DNA from: Portulaca oleracea
Taxonomy: Eukaryota; Streptophyta; Magnoliopsida; Caryophyllales; Portulacaceae
Assembly: GCA_029582165.1 (NCBI GenBank)
Contig: CM055872.1
Location: forward strand, 26,948,243-27,012,242
Direction of reading: 5' to 3'
DNA length: 64,000 nt
Part shown: positions 43,937-56,339 of the stretch, one piece after another
Position numbering within the stretch: position 1 is the stretch's first letter
Layout: every line of letters starts with the position of its first letter
The notes under the pieces: model-generated
Seen by the model: only the letters and a program-made list of their open reading frames with translations
What the model was told of the DNA's origin: nothing
The model's database searches: none
Position numbers and translations under genes: made by a program

Positions 43937-46061
43937 TTGGTTCAACCCTCTGGGTCGTTCAAACAAGATCCGTGTCGTCCTCTCACCTTAGGGGAATATT
44001 TCCCATGGGACTTCCTAGGAAAGGTTGACGAAGTTGAGGTGAACATGGTCTCTTGCTCCGAGCTCGAAGACAAGGACGACGAAGTGAAAAACCAAGATCA
44101 TCTTCAAAAAGCCGCTGATAAAACTCTAGGGGTTTTGGAAGCCTTACCAACACGAATGACATGGGAGCAAATCTTTCATCTTCTTGAAGAAATGCGTCGT
44201 CATGTAGCCACTGCATTGCAACATCCCGAGCTTTACGCTGACAAGGTCCAAGATGTGGGAGAATCGTCCACCACCTTCACACAATGCGTTTCCATCAACA
44301 CATCCATCACCTTTACTGATGATGACTTACTTCTAGGCTCCAAGCTCCATAATTGTCCTCTATTTGTATCAGGCTATATCCGTGGACAGAAGGTCAAACG
44401 CATTTTGGTTGATGGAAGATCTGTGGTGAATATCATGTCGAAGTCGACGATGTCGAATTGGGGATCATAACTGAAGAGCTCTCCAAGAGTCGTACAATGA
44501 TACAAGGGTTCAACCTCGAAGGTCAACGAGCACTTGGGATGATTCGGGTTGAGCTAATGATGGGTGACTTGTCTACAACTTCAATATTTCATGTCATCGA
44601 CTCCAAGACTTCCTATAAGTTGTTGTTGGGGAGATCGTGGCTACATGAGCACGACGTCGTAGCTTCCACTCTACATCAATGCTTAAAGTACTATAGAGGC
44701 GGGGAAAGAAAAATAGATGGTGATGTTAAGCCTTTCAATAGGGTTGAATCCCATTTTGTAGATGCAAGATTCTTCGAAGACATTGTGACGTTCAAAGAAG
44801 CAATGTCCTCGTCAATTGCCTCTACAGTAAAAAGGGTCTTGAAGAAAGACGCTCAGGTTGTGATAGACAATACATGGGAGGTATCTCATGAAGAGGAAAG
44901 GTCAGTGGTTCTCTCTGAACCGACCAATAAGCAAGTTGTTCTGTCATCGAGCAGGGAGCTACCAATTCTAAGGTACATACCTAAGTCTCGTCGCAAGGAG
45001 GGTGAGTCACCTTTTGCCGAATATACAATTGGAAGCCTGAAAAACCCGTCTAGTAAGAAAGTCAGTGAAGAGGGTCTAAGTGCACTCAAAGCAAACGCAG
45101 TCATCCCTATCCTCCATCCACAACAAAACAAGGCAAAGAAGCCACCTCTCTCCGGGTTTGTGGTGTCGTTTAAAGATGGTAACGATTTACCGACTCCAAG
45201 GACTAAGGAAGGGTTCGACCCAAAAGCGCACAAGCTTATGGAAAAGGTTGGCTATGACTTTCAAAATCCAGCCCCCTAGGGGAGGTGGTTGAGGCCAAGC
45301 CTTATGGTCTTAATGTTACGCAAAAGAAGATTCAAGAGCAAGGAGGTTCAATAAAGGTCTCTAAGGTGTGTCTTGGTTACGAGTCGATACAACCAGTTAG
45401 AATCTCGGCGCGAAGAAAGGAGAAGAAGTTTGAGGTTCAATACATCACAGTTGAAGAGGCTGATGTAAGTGAGGAGGAAAGCACTCAACCTAAGCCAAGG
45501 TCCTTCGTATTCGATAGGCTACAGCCAGCTACTTCCAGTGAACGCTCCTCCGTCTTCACTCGTATGAGAGACACACCAAGCAGAAGGAGATCTGTTTTTA
45601 GCAGAATCAAGGGTCATTCTCAGCAAAAGCCTTCGGTGTTCCCCAGGATAAAAGCTAGTGAGGAACCATTGGAGCCACAACTTTATCCAGGAGACACTTC
45701 CGTGTTCGAATGCATAGGAGTCACAAATGACGTTCAAAGCTCCATCCCTTCTCGCATGAAGCGCCTCTCTAGCTTGGATATAAAGACAGATGGTTCCCTT
45801 CGAGTCAAGAGGCGTACTGTGGTTCTCACATGTCATCGGATAAATACAAACCCTGAAGATGAGTTTATCCAAGAAGAAGTTGTGTCATCCAATCTTATTA
45901 CCATCACAGAACACCAAGATCCCGAGGATGAAATAGAGCTTGCTGAAACTCCTAAGACTCTTGAGGATGGGGGGCAAGCGACGGTAGATGAGTTGAAGGA
46001 GTTGAACCTTGGGACCATAGACAATCCTCGCCCCATCTATGTAAGCTCTTTGCTTACATGA
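43937..46061 (+). pseudogene. Tat protease and linker, broken
   Basis: The 43937-44470 frame ends with a protease-like ILVDGRSVVNIMSKSTM; after a small frame shift the protease continues (SIFHVID, YKLLLGRSWLHEHDV, TLHQCLKYY). A long charged linker follows to 46061. The aspartate of the active site is visible, but the residue after the next glycine is Arg where a Gly or Ser is normal. Confidence 0.82.
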
Positions 46062-46877
46062 GAAGAAGAGGGGGAGTACTTCAAGCTACTTTCGGAGTAT
46101 AGAGATGTCTTCGCTTGGAATTGCAAGGAGATGCCCGGATTAGATCCGAAGGTTGCTGTTCACCGCTTGGCTATAAGGAAGGGCGTCTCACCCAAGAAGC
46201 AGCCTCAACAGAGGTTCCGCCCCAGAAATTGAAAAGGAGGTCGACAAGCTCATCGAAGCAGGATTCATTCGGGAGGTGAAGTACCCGATGTGGATTGCAA
46301 ACATTGTCCCGGTAAGGAAGAAGAATGGACAACTCCGCGTCTATGTGGACTTTCGGGATCTTAATGAAGCCTGCCCAAAAGATGACTTTCCCTTACCCAT
46401 CACTGAGCTTATGATTTATTCCACCACAGGTCACGAAGCCTTGTCATTTATAGATTGCACCGCTGGGTATAATCAAATCCAGATGGCACCAGAAGACCAA
46501 GATGCGACTGTATTTTAGACACCAAAGGACATATTTTGCTACAAGGTAATGCCAATCGGCTTGAAGAATGCCAGAGCGACATATGAGAGAGCGATGTAGA
46601 AAATATTTGGCGACATGCTTCATAAGACGGTGGAATGTTATGTCGATGACTTGGTGGTTAAGTCAAGAAAGAGGACGAATCACCTTCAGGACCTTCGTCA
46701 AATTTTCGGACGGTTGAGGAGGTGTCAACTTAAGATGAATCCTCTGAAATGCGCATTTGGTGTTACCTCTGGAAAGTTTTTAGGCTTCGTCGTTCGCCAT
46801 AGAGGAATCGAGGTTGACCAAGCAAAGATTAAAGCGATCCAGGAAATGCCAGAACCCAGGAATCTCAAGGAGCTCCG
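46062..46877 (+). pseudogene. Tat reverse transcriptase, broken and cut short
   Basis: Pieces of RT follow in order: YRDVFAW, VPVRKKNGQLRVYVDFRDLN, SFIDCTAGYNQIQM and VECYVDDLVVKSRKR (YVDD near 46639), then FLGFVVRHRGIEVD. There is a frame shift near 46230 and stops at about 46516 and 46597. The domain ends in ELRA where the Athila LTR begins. Confidence 0.9.
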
Positions 46878-48492
46878 TGCTTAGTCCCGATTTTGGGCCT
46901 AAATAACGCCTTTCGGCTTGCTCTTTTGGCTCATTTCCGAGTCTTTTCCTTCGTTTTTATTAGCTTTTTAGTTGTTTTGTAGGTTTTCACGCTTTTGGAG
47001 CAAATGCACAGAATATGGGCTAAAATGAGGCTTTTTAGGGAATCCCGAGTGATTCCCGAGCCTAAGCCGAGCCGAGAGCCGAAGCGGAGTTGACCCGGGA
47101 ACTTCTTCCATCATTCTTGAAGTGAAGCATAGGTGTAACACCCACTACAGTCCTTGTAGCAGGAGTTACAAACTTGAAATGAAGACAAAGGATGGACGCA
47201 GCAGCGTAGCACCCGCCACAAGGTGGGTAACGGGCGCTACACAGCACCAAGCTTCGACAACTCTTGTTGCCAGAACAAGACCGCGCCCGCTGTATCATTC
47301 ATCACGCCCGCGACAAGTTGGGACCAGAAGATGATCGCGACCGCTGTCTTCAGGATGACACCCGCTGTCTCTCGAACGCCAAAATCGCCTCACCACTTTT
47401 CATAGGACCGCGCCCGCGACGGGGTAGATCGCGCCCGCGGTGTCCCTAATTCTGTGCGATGCTTCAGCTTTGTACGCTGTGTTTTGCTGATTTGTTTTGC
47501 CTTGTATATATAGCTCCTATGCTGCAATTTTTAGGGGGATTCGACCAGAGGGATTCCATTCTAGCTTTTAGACTTTACTTTCAGCCTTGCATTAGGAGTT
47601 TTAGAGAGAGATTAGTCTAGGGTTTTGGTGTATTTTGGTTTGTAATCAAGATTGGAGGATTCAACAATTGAGAGATTTCTTTGGATCATCCTTTCCCTTG
47701 TTCTTCCTTACTCTTTTACAGCATTTGATAAGTTTCTTCTTCCCTAAACTCTACTTTACTTTGTTAATTACTTCAATTGCTTGTTAATTGCTTCTTTTGC
47801 TCTTTAATTGCTTTGTTTGTCCTTTGATTGTTGTTTGATGGTAGAATTTATGCTTAGGGTTGGTTTTGTTGATGTTGTTAGCATAGTTGTGATGAGTAGT
47901 TACTAGAACCCTAATGGGTTAGGGGGTAATTAAAGGTGTGAATGGGTGATTAGGCATGGGTTAACATTATTAGTGAGTAATTAGTTGGAAAATCAATTTC
48001 CCACTCCTTTCTTTCCCTCAAGTGGTGTGTATTTGGGTCCGAAAGCTCCCGAATACATCCAACACTTGTGTTGGAAGGTTGGAATTGGGATAGTTAGCAC
48101 TCACTCACGAGAGTGAGTAGAGACTAACTAGGGAATTCTGTTTTATTAACCCTTTGGGTCCGTGGTGGACTTTGGGGAAGTTAATCCGGACTATCCACGA
48201 AAGTGGAAGCCCGGTGGGTATTTTCTAACGGAATTTCCACTTGATTTGCTTTCTTGTCGCTCTCTTGTTGCAAAACCCATCTCCTTGTTCCCGTTTGCAT
48301 CCCAAAAAGCCCCCGAAACCCATTGTTTCACTTTGACCGACCTTATTTTGTTTTCTTGCTTTGTGATCGCCTTTTCAACCCGTTGCCTTACCTTAGCAAT
48401 CTTAGACCTTACCTAGACCGAGTAGCTTTGTCCTAGACCCCTTGCTCCCTGAGAAGAATGACAAAATCGATTAATACAAACCACGTTACACA
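46878..48492 (+). repeat. Left LTR of the Athila-like element
   Basis: It starts tgcttagtcccgattttggg (the other LTR has tgtttag) and ends just before the primer site. GC-rich gcgcccgc words lie at 47280-47440, and a TATA-like tatatatagctcc near 47505. Confidence 0.88.
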
Positions 48493-48495
48493 AAA

Positions 48496-48513
48496 TGGCG
48501 CCGTTGCCGGGGA
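48496..48513 (+). other. tRNA-Asp primer binding site
   Basis: tggcgccgttgccgggga, fully complementary to the plant tRNA-Asp 3' end including CCA. Confidence 0.92.
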
Positions 48514-48642
48514 GCAAGCGCCCCTTAGCTTAGTTTCTTGGTCTTGAGTTGTTTAAGATTGCTTTCATGCTAGAAATTAGTTTGTTCCAAATCCTGATGA
48601 ATTTGATGCTTCTTCATTTCTTGTAGGAGGTTTCGAGTTCTG

Positions 48643-49624
48643 ATGGCGGAGGGCCAAGCTGGTTCACCCCATATCCTTCTATCATATGCCGTTCCATCAT
48701 TGGGTACGGGAGGCAACCCGATCACTCTACCACCATTACCACCCGATGTCGTGTTCGAGTTTAAACCGTACTCACTTGAAGTCTTCTCGAGCAATCAGTT
48801 TCATGGAGACAAATCCGAGAGTCCTATCGAGCATATCGAGAAATTTGAAGATCAGATTAGTTTCGTGCAAGTTCTTGGTTTATCTTCAGAATTCATGAAG
48901 TTGAAATTCTTTCCTATAACTCTTACGGGGAAAGTGAAGACATGGTTTCAAACGTGCCCTCCTGGCACTTATTCTTCATGGTAGGTACTTAAAAGAGATT
49001 TCCTGCACAGATTCTTCCCAGCGGATGAAACTTATAGGCTTCGGCAAGTTATTATGTCTTTCAAGCAAGAGCCCGGAGAGGATCTTTTTTAGGCTTGGGG
49101 GAGATTCAAAAGTCTTCAACGCCAGTGTCCACATCACAATTTACCGGATTGTATGCTACTTCAACACTTTTATTATGGGCTTTGTGATTCATATAAAGAG
49201 TCTATTGATCGTGCATCCGGAGGGATGTTCATAAGAAGACTGCAGATGAAGCCAATATTTTTCTTCATGAGCTGTCTCAGAATGTGCCTAGTTAGGGAGG
49301 CAGCCAAAATTTAGGAAATGGGGATCATTCTTTGGAACACAACCCTACTATCATGCTTCTAAAGGCCACCGTCCTTGATTTACAAAAGAAGATAGTGAAT
49401 ACTGAAATTCCCAACTAGTCGAAAGTAGCCCAAGGTATGCACACCTTTGCATCCATTCCCGTTCCTATTATGCATACTTGTAAGTTGTGTTTTGGTCCAC
49501 ATCTTGAGCATCAATGTGTGGAGTATCGTCAAGTAGAGCATGTAAATGCTATCTATTCCAACCAAATTTATTCCCATTCTTATGAGGATCATGATCCTAG
49601 CTATACCACATTTTTCAATCATGT
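48643..49624 (+). pseudogene. Athila gag, N-terminal part, broken
   Basis: The ATG at 48643 opens MAEGQAGSPH. Gag core motifs follow: HIEKFEDQISF, LKFFPITLTGKVKTWF, then after a stop at 48982 FLHRFFPADETYRLRQ, a CPHHNLPDCMLLQHFYYGL block and ASGG. A knuckle CKLCFGPHLEHQC (C-x2-C-x3-H-x4-C) lies near 49480. The frame is cut at NHV by the nested element and resumes at 55041. Confidence 0.88.
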
Positions 49625-51225
49625 TGATGTCTCCCAGACCCAAGGACCTTTAACTCAGCCAGCTGGAAAACATCATATGACATCAAGGACGTCACGTTTG
49701 ATTCAATAACCCAACAAAGGCGGGAAAACATCCACAAAAGATGTATTTATCTCTAGAATGACGAGAGAACCAAGCTTATGTATGCTACATAATAACAAAG
49801 ACTCACAAAGGACATTCAGAACCAGACCAAATGAGAGAGAACAACAGCAAATGATGATTTAACTTAAGAACGACAGCAAGAACTTAGGTTCATTCACCCA
49901 ATATAACCATAAGAGACACACGAAGGATTCAAGAACTAGCTCAAGGACCTTACGTGGATTCAGATACTCAAGGCTAAAGGATGAAATCAATAGATACGAA
50001 TGGAAAATGATGTGAAGGACAAACGAAGGATTCAAGAACTCATTCAATGGAATGAATTCAACAACAACGAATTGAAAATACAAGAAATAAATGGATATAA
50101 CTAGAGATTGGAAGCGATACAGACACACCACGCTTCAATCTATAGTTTGAACATGTGAATAAAGATCAATACAGAAACACCATGAACAATACTCACAAGG
50201 GCAACCTTGATCTTCTTCTTAGTTAGAGAAACACCTTCTAAGAAGTAGAATCAAGTCCTACCTATCACCACTAGATTGCCAATCTAGATACTGAAGTAGA
50301 ATTTGAGAGTTTAAGACACTCACAAACTAGATGAACCTCTCGGTGTGTTTATATTTCATATAAGTTGTTGAGCTTCAAAATACAAAGGTTCATATATATA
50401 AGGCTCGGCTGGAAGCATGCAAGCAACCAAGCACATAAGCACACAAGTAGGTGAAAAGTAATCTAGAGTGAGGTTTCCTAATGACGAAGAAACCTCCTAA
50501 ACGTCCTTAATTAAGCTAATTACAACTGATTAAGACTAATGCATATCTTCACCATGAAGTACTCGTCCAAATGGGTGGCAAGGAGGACCAATAGGAGCAA
50601 CCCACGTGGCACTTCCTCATTGGTGGGATTCCCTTCACTTAGATTCCAATCCGTGCAAGAAAAATAAAGAAACACAAGTGGTTTTGTTTCAAAGTCAGCT
50701 GGAACCCTCCTTGGACCTCCAATAGTATTAGAAAACCGGACCCCATGTGAAAAGACCAAAATACCCTTTGATCAAACACCAAAATATCAAGCAGCTCCCA
50801 TATAAAGGTCCTTATCGCACGTCCATAAACAAACTGTTGTGTAGAACCCAAATGGCCTTCAGACCAAGCAAACTTGGCATTATGAAAACTTGAACAACAT
50901 GCTTCAAAAGGTTCATAGGGACAAAATGGAAGAGAAGCCTCAATTCTGAGATAGTGAGGCAAATATCGAAGGTGTCCCATATGATAAATGACCTTGACCT
51001 GCCAAATGACAAACTCCTTTCTTGATTTCACCCACGGCTAAGTAACAAGCTTGGATGACCTCAGCATGTTTCGGCTGATTCCCTTCAAAAGGATCTCAGT
51101 GTTAAGTTAATGAAGGAGTCATGTAGGATGAAGGACCTCCCTCTACGCCTTTCCCCTTCTTGTACTCCTGAATGACCTCCAAGCATCCTTGCACCATATG
51201 AGTTGGTGAAGGCTGATTCCCATCT
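49625..51225 (-). repeat. 3' LTR of the 5.4-kb element
   Basis: It starts tgatgtctcccagaccc and ends gattcccatct; the last base differs from the expected a. On the minus strand a polypurine-like aactttaggggttag adjoins it. Confidence 0.9.
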
Positions 51226-51379
51226 AACCCCTAAAGTTGAGAAAAGTTTGTCCTCAAACTTGGACGATTTTCCTCTTCAAAATAGTACGCCCTCAAGGAC
51301 ATTGATATTGAACCGTCTTCATAAGGGTCAACTTCAATCTGCTCAAAATAAGAACAATACATTCGGCTCTCGAACCGCA

Positions 51380-52492
51380 TTAAGACATTGAGAACATGAA
51401 GTAGTTCAAACATTTCACCAAGGTTTCATTCGTTAACCAACGAACATTGATCATCCCAAGGACCTCAAATGAGTCCTCTAGCGTTAGCAACAACTTGGTA
51501 GAATTATTCTTTCTCCCATATGCCTTTGTCTCACCATTAACCATGGTACTAGAAAGATGTCCCAGACATTGCATTGATGTGCTATCCATCCATTCAACAG
51601 AAAACACAACCATCAACTTTAGGATTTTGAAGGGCTCATTGGGGTTCTTTGAGTAGCTTGGTTGTATAGGAAAAATGATACCAGGGTCGAAAGATTTTTG
51701 TAATGTCCTTTGTAAGGTAAGGCTAGGGGGTAGATCATTAGGATAAACATGAGACAATTCACATATCCATTTAAGGACCAACAAGTCATTGACCAGAATA
51801 AGGTCCTTAGTCGTATTAAGGAGCTTCAAAAGCCAGGGCCTTCAGGACAAAAGCATAGGTTAGTGGATTCTGGGAGTTGGCTCATTTATGGAGGGTGATG
51901 ATGTGGTAAAGGGGTATGGAAAATAGGTTTGGGAACTCCCCTTGTTGAAAAGGAAGTTATTTGGTATGAGGGGTTTTTGTAGGTCTATAGAGGTTGTTTT
52001 GTGGGCTAAGGACAGTGGCGGTTTAAGAGGTGGAGTGATGATAGCGTTGGAAACAAACCAACGTTGGTTGGGGGCATGTAGATCAATGCTCGGCTGTCTC
52101 AAGGACCTCGAGGCAGAACGGTTGACAATTTGAGCAGAAGGGTATTCGACATAAGTGCTTCTCTTGCCAAGCATGGTGAGGGCATTACGCAACAATGTGT
52201 TTGCTAGCACAACTTCCTCAATAAACAACCAAGGCATACTCTCCAACATGGAGCTTATGATCAAGGACTTAACAACACTCCAAACTAAACCACAACAAAC
52301 ATCATCAAAGCTCACAAAATCAAGATGATATAACTTCACTTTTATTCCACTATCTTGACTCATCCAAAGTTGTATAATCACGACAACCTTCTCAATACAA
52401 CACCAAGGCACATGAAATTTCACAAAACATGCATTCATGAAACTCCCAACAGACCAAAATATTCCCAAGTACATTTCAATCATGCCCAACAA
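51380..52492 (-). pseudogene. Unknown broken ORF of the 5.4-kb element
   Basis: Two frames in the same register, 52492-51860 (210 codons) and 51829-51380 (149 codons), are separated by two stops. No motif of gag, protease, RT or integrase is visible. The downstream frame has a VFSVEWMDS stretch and a Leu-rich end. I do not recognise the protein; it may once have been a single frame of about 370 codons. Confidence 0.45.
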
Positions 52493-52668
52493 AATAATGC
52501 AGCAAGGACATTCTTGAGATCCATACCTTGACCAAAATATTGGACACCAGTTAATTTGAAAAGGATCAAGGCTGGAAAATTAACATTACCAATAAAGACA
52601 ATGAGATCCTTCATTGAGCTTGTTGGGGAATTGATATTCCATGCCTCATACTTTGACCTCCTTTGTTT

Positions 52669-53333
52669 CTACCTCTTCCGCTTTGGTCTTCTTGTCACCT
52701 CCAAGTTCACCCATAGAAGTGTCCTTGGTTGGAAATTAACCAACTCAACATTGAAGCCACTGGAAGCTTCATTCTCCATTTTCATCCTTGTAGCACACAA
52801 AGATGCCATGACGTTCATGATCTCAAACTGAGGTTCAGATTCTGCCAATGTCATTGGCTGACAGAATCCCAAGGTCCTTGACTGTGTCAAGGACAGACAG
52901 TCCTCAACCTCTGGATCAGCAAGCTTGGAAGGAAGTTCGGCAGTGTAATCTTCATCTCTTTGAGCCTCAAAGATCTCTTCAACATCTTCACTTTCATAAA
53001 ATCTAGGAGGGAGATCAAAATCGACCTCTTGATCATCCTCTTGAGATTGAACCTTAAAAGAATAAAAAAGGGCCTCATCAACTTCTTCAACGTTATCAAA
53101 TTCTGGAGGGAGATCAGAGTTAATCTCTACATCCTCACGAACTTGATGTTCCTCCTTGTGAAGCAAAGGTGGTTCACGTGCCTTCTTTGAATCACGGAGA
53201 AACTCATATCACGCCATTTCCAACTGTAGCACCTTGAGATCAAGGAGATCATACTCACGTTTCAATCTCTTTAATCTCTTTTTCTCCTTTAAAACATGGT
53301 CACTCTTTTGAGATGAAGGTTTTTTAGACAACA
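52669..53333 (-). pseudogene. Unknown acidic, coiled-coil-like ORF of the 5.4-kb element
   Basis: The ATG at 53333 opens MLSKKPSSQKSD, followed by a basic, heptad-like KRLKRLKREYDLLDLKVLQL segment. After one stop near 53208, an acidic frame of 165 codons runs to 52669, with a DLPPxF motif near-repeated about 50 residues apart. It ends in a basic RRPKRKR. No known domain is recognised. It lies just after the primer site, where gag normally is. Confidence 0.5.
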
Positions 53334-53411
53334 TGGCTAATGTTCTTTTGTGGAGGGAATAAAAGGATTGTGTTTGGGCTAAATGGAAACTTAACCACCA
53401 GGAGATTAGTC

Positions 53412-53428
53412 AAGCTCTAATACCAAAT
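53412..53428 (-). other. Primer binding site of the 5.4-kb element
   Basis: Minus-strand tggtattagagcttgac, a few bases from the right LTR; one change from the usual tRNA-Met site. Confidence 0.8.
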
Positions 53429-53430
53429 TA

Positions 53431-55035
53431 TGATGTATCCCAGACCCAAGGACCTTTAACTCAGCCAGCTGGAAAACATCATATGACACCAAGGACGTCA
53501 CGTTTGACTCAATAACCCAACAAAGGCGGGAAAACATCCACAAAAGATGTATTTATCTCCAGAATGATGAGAGAACCAAGCTTATGTATGCTACATAATA
53601 ACAAAGACTCACGAAGGACATTCAGAACCAGACCAAATGAGAGAGAACAGCAGCAAATGATGATTTAGCTTAAGAACTACAGCAAGAACTTAGGTTCATT
53701 CACCCAATATAACCATAAGAGACACACGAAGGATTCAAGAACTAGCTCAAGGACCTTACGTGGATTCAGATACTCAAGGCCAAAGGATGAAATCAATAGA
53801 TACGAATGGAAAATGATGTGAAGGACAAACGAAGGATTCAAGAACTCATTCAATGGAATGAATTCAACAACAACGAATTGAAAATACAGGAAATAAATGG
53901 ATATAACTAGAGATTGGAAGCGATACAGACACACCACGCTTCAATATATCTATAGTTTTAACATGTGAATAAAGATCAATACAGAAACACCATGAACAAT
54001 ACTTACAAGGGCAACCTTGATCTTCTTCTTAGTTACAGAAACACCTTCTAAGAAGTAGAATCAAGTCCTACCTATCACCACTAGATTGCCAATCTAGATA
54101 CTGAAGTAGAATTTGAGAGTTTAAGACACTCATAAACTAGATGAACCTCTTGGTGTGTTTATATTTCATATAAGTTGTTGAGCTTCAAAATACAAATGTT
54201 CATATATATAAGGCTCGGCTGGAAGCATGCAAGCAACCAAGCACACAAGCACACAAGTAGGTGAAAAGTAATCTAGAGTGAGGTTTCCTAATGACGAAGA
54301 AACCTCCTAAACGTCCTTAATTAGGCTAATTACAACTGATTAAGACTAATACATATCTTCACCATGAAGTACTCGTCCAAATGGGTGGCAAGGAGGACCG
54401 ATGGGAGCAACCCACGTGGCACTTCCTCATTGGTGGGATTCCCTTCACTTAGATTCCATTCCGTGCAAGACAAATGAAGAAACACAAGTGGTTTTGGTTC
54501 AAAGTCAGCTGGAACCCTCCTTGGACCTCCAATAGTATTAGAAAACCGGACCCCATGTGAAAAGACCAAAATACCCTTTGATCAAACACCAATATATCAA
54601 GCAGCTCCCATATAAAGGTCCTTATCGCACGTCCAGAAACAAACTGCTTTGTAGAACCCAAATGGCCTTCAGACCAAGCAAACTTGGCATTATGAAAACT
54701 TGAACAACATGCTTCAAAAGCTTCACAGGGAAAAAATGGAGGAGAAGCCTCAATTCTGAGATAGTGAGGCAAATATCGAAGGTGTCCCATATGATAAATG
54801 ACCTTGACCTGCCAAATGACCAACTCCTTTCTTGATTTCTCACAGGGCTAAGTAACAAGCTTGGATGACCTGGGCATGTTTGGACTGATTCCCTTCAAAA
54901 GGGTCTCAGTGTTGAGTTAATGAAGGAGTCATGTAGGATGAATGGCCTCCCTCTACGCCCTTCCCCTTATTGTACTCCTGAATAACCTCCAAGCATCCTT
55001 GCACCATATGAGTTGGTAAAGGCTGATTGCCATCA
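53431..55035 (-). repeat. 5' LTR of the 5.4-kb element
   Basis: It starts tgatgtatcccagaccc and ends gattgccatca. Matches 49625-51225 throughout with scattered substitutions. Confidence 0.92.
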
Positions 55036-55040
55036 CATGT

Positions 55041-56339
55041 GTTCGATCCTGTTTCTCAATTTTATGACCATCATGCATATTTTCAAGAAGACTTCTCACA
55101 TCAACCCATCCCACAATCTCAATTTTCTCAAGCATCCCAAGATTATATGATTGAAAAGTTGTTGCAACCAATTGTTGCTAATCAAGAAAGTGAGGAGGCT
55201 CGTCTTAGAGACCTTGAAACCCAAATGACCCAAGTTGCTCAACAAATACACCTTTCTCAACCCATTCAACCTCAACCTATCCAAGGGGAGCAAGTTGATT
55301 CTATCACCCTAAGGAGTGGAAGAAAAATTGAAGAACCTAAGGTACTGGAAGAGAATGTGGATGAGGAGAGACCTTTGAGAGAGAATGATGGAGTTGTAGT
55401 GGATAGTACTGAAAAGGAGGACTTAGAAGTTGAGCGAGCCATAGTTGAGGAGAAGGAGGATGAGGTCATGATTGATGAGGCCAAGGATGAGAGAATGGAG
55501 AAGTTGGAAGAGAGAGTAGAGCTTGAGAAAAGACGAGAGAAAGGGAAGGTAGTCTTGAGGGGAGATAATCATGAAAACCCATTGAAGAAACCCGTCCCAT
55601 ATAGACCACCGATACCTTTTCCTGGGAGATTGATTCAACAAAAAGATGAGGCAAAGTTTGTGCGATTTATTGAAATGTTGAAGAAGCTCAAAGTCAATAT
55701 TCCCTTTCTAGATGCCATGAAAGAGGTCACTTCTTTCAAGAAACATCTTAAGGACCTCTTGACAAAAAAGAGGAGAATCAAGGAGTCGTCGACCCTTCAT
55801 CTCACAATTAGTTGCAATGCCAATATGGGGAGCAAAACTCCCGAGAAACTTGCCGATCCGGGTAGTTTCTCTATACCTTGCTTAATTGGTGATATGAGAA
55901 TTGATAATGCATTATGTGACTTGGGGGCAAGTGTGAGTGTCATGCCACACCCAATACGTAAGAAGTTGAACCTTGATGACTTGACCCCTACAACTATTAG
56001 CTTGCAACTTGCTGACCGTACTGTTAGGAAGACCTTGGGGATATTAGAAGATGTCCCGATTCAAGTGGGAAGATGGATGGGGAGTGGAGAATTCCTATTA
56101 TTCTTGGTCGACCCTTCTTGGCCACTGTGGGAGCAATTATAGATGTAAAAAGAGGCCACTTGTCTCTTCATGTGGGGAGAGAACATATTGATTTTGATCT
56201 TGATCCTTCGAGAAGGAACCCCCGCAAGGAGTCATGCTTTACGGTCAATGTAGTGGTTGGTATTTTGGATGAGCATCAAGAGGAGCCGTGCTTACTTATT
56301 GTGGGACCGGATGATTGGGGATGGATAAAGTCACCCTAA
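55041..56339 (+). pseudogene. Athila gag C-terminal part and protease
   Basis: A long frame to 56142 continues the gag (QFYDHHAYFQED, then ITLRSGRKIEEPKV and a charged stretch) and enters the protease: PGSFSIPCLIGDMRIDNALC, DLGASVSVMP and GILEDVPIQVGR. A frame change near 56075 leads to the protease C-terminal part IPIILGRPFLATVGAIIDV, with a short piece between apparently deleted. No RT follows. The D-x-G-A active-site motif is present. Confidence 0.88.

Larger units (their letters stand above)
41093..46877 (+). mobile_element. Tat-lineage Gypsy retrotransposon, 5' half
   Basis: Left LTR, primer site, gag, protease and about half of RT are present in order. The rest lies beyond the nested Athila element and outside the window. 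Stops and frame shifts interrupt every domain, so it is inactive. No target duplication can be tested. Confidence 0.9.
49625..55035 (-). mobile_element. Non-autonomous LTR retrotransposon, 5.4 kb
   Basis: Two ~1.6-kb LTRs (49625-51225 and 53431-55035) flank 2.2 kb. Perfect target duplications catgt lie at 49620-49624 and 55036-55040, and without the element the gag codons rejoin in frame. A minus-strand tggtattagagc beside the right LTR is a tRNA-Met-type primer site, setting the orientation. There is no gag-pol similarity. The LTRs look highly alike by eye, so it is a recent arrival. Confidence 0.92.

Noticed and set aside
47122..47449. Arg/Pro-rich frames in the Athila LTR
   Set aside because: Open by composition in a GC-rich LTR segment; repeated with changes at 58945-59183 without sign of selection.
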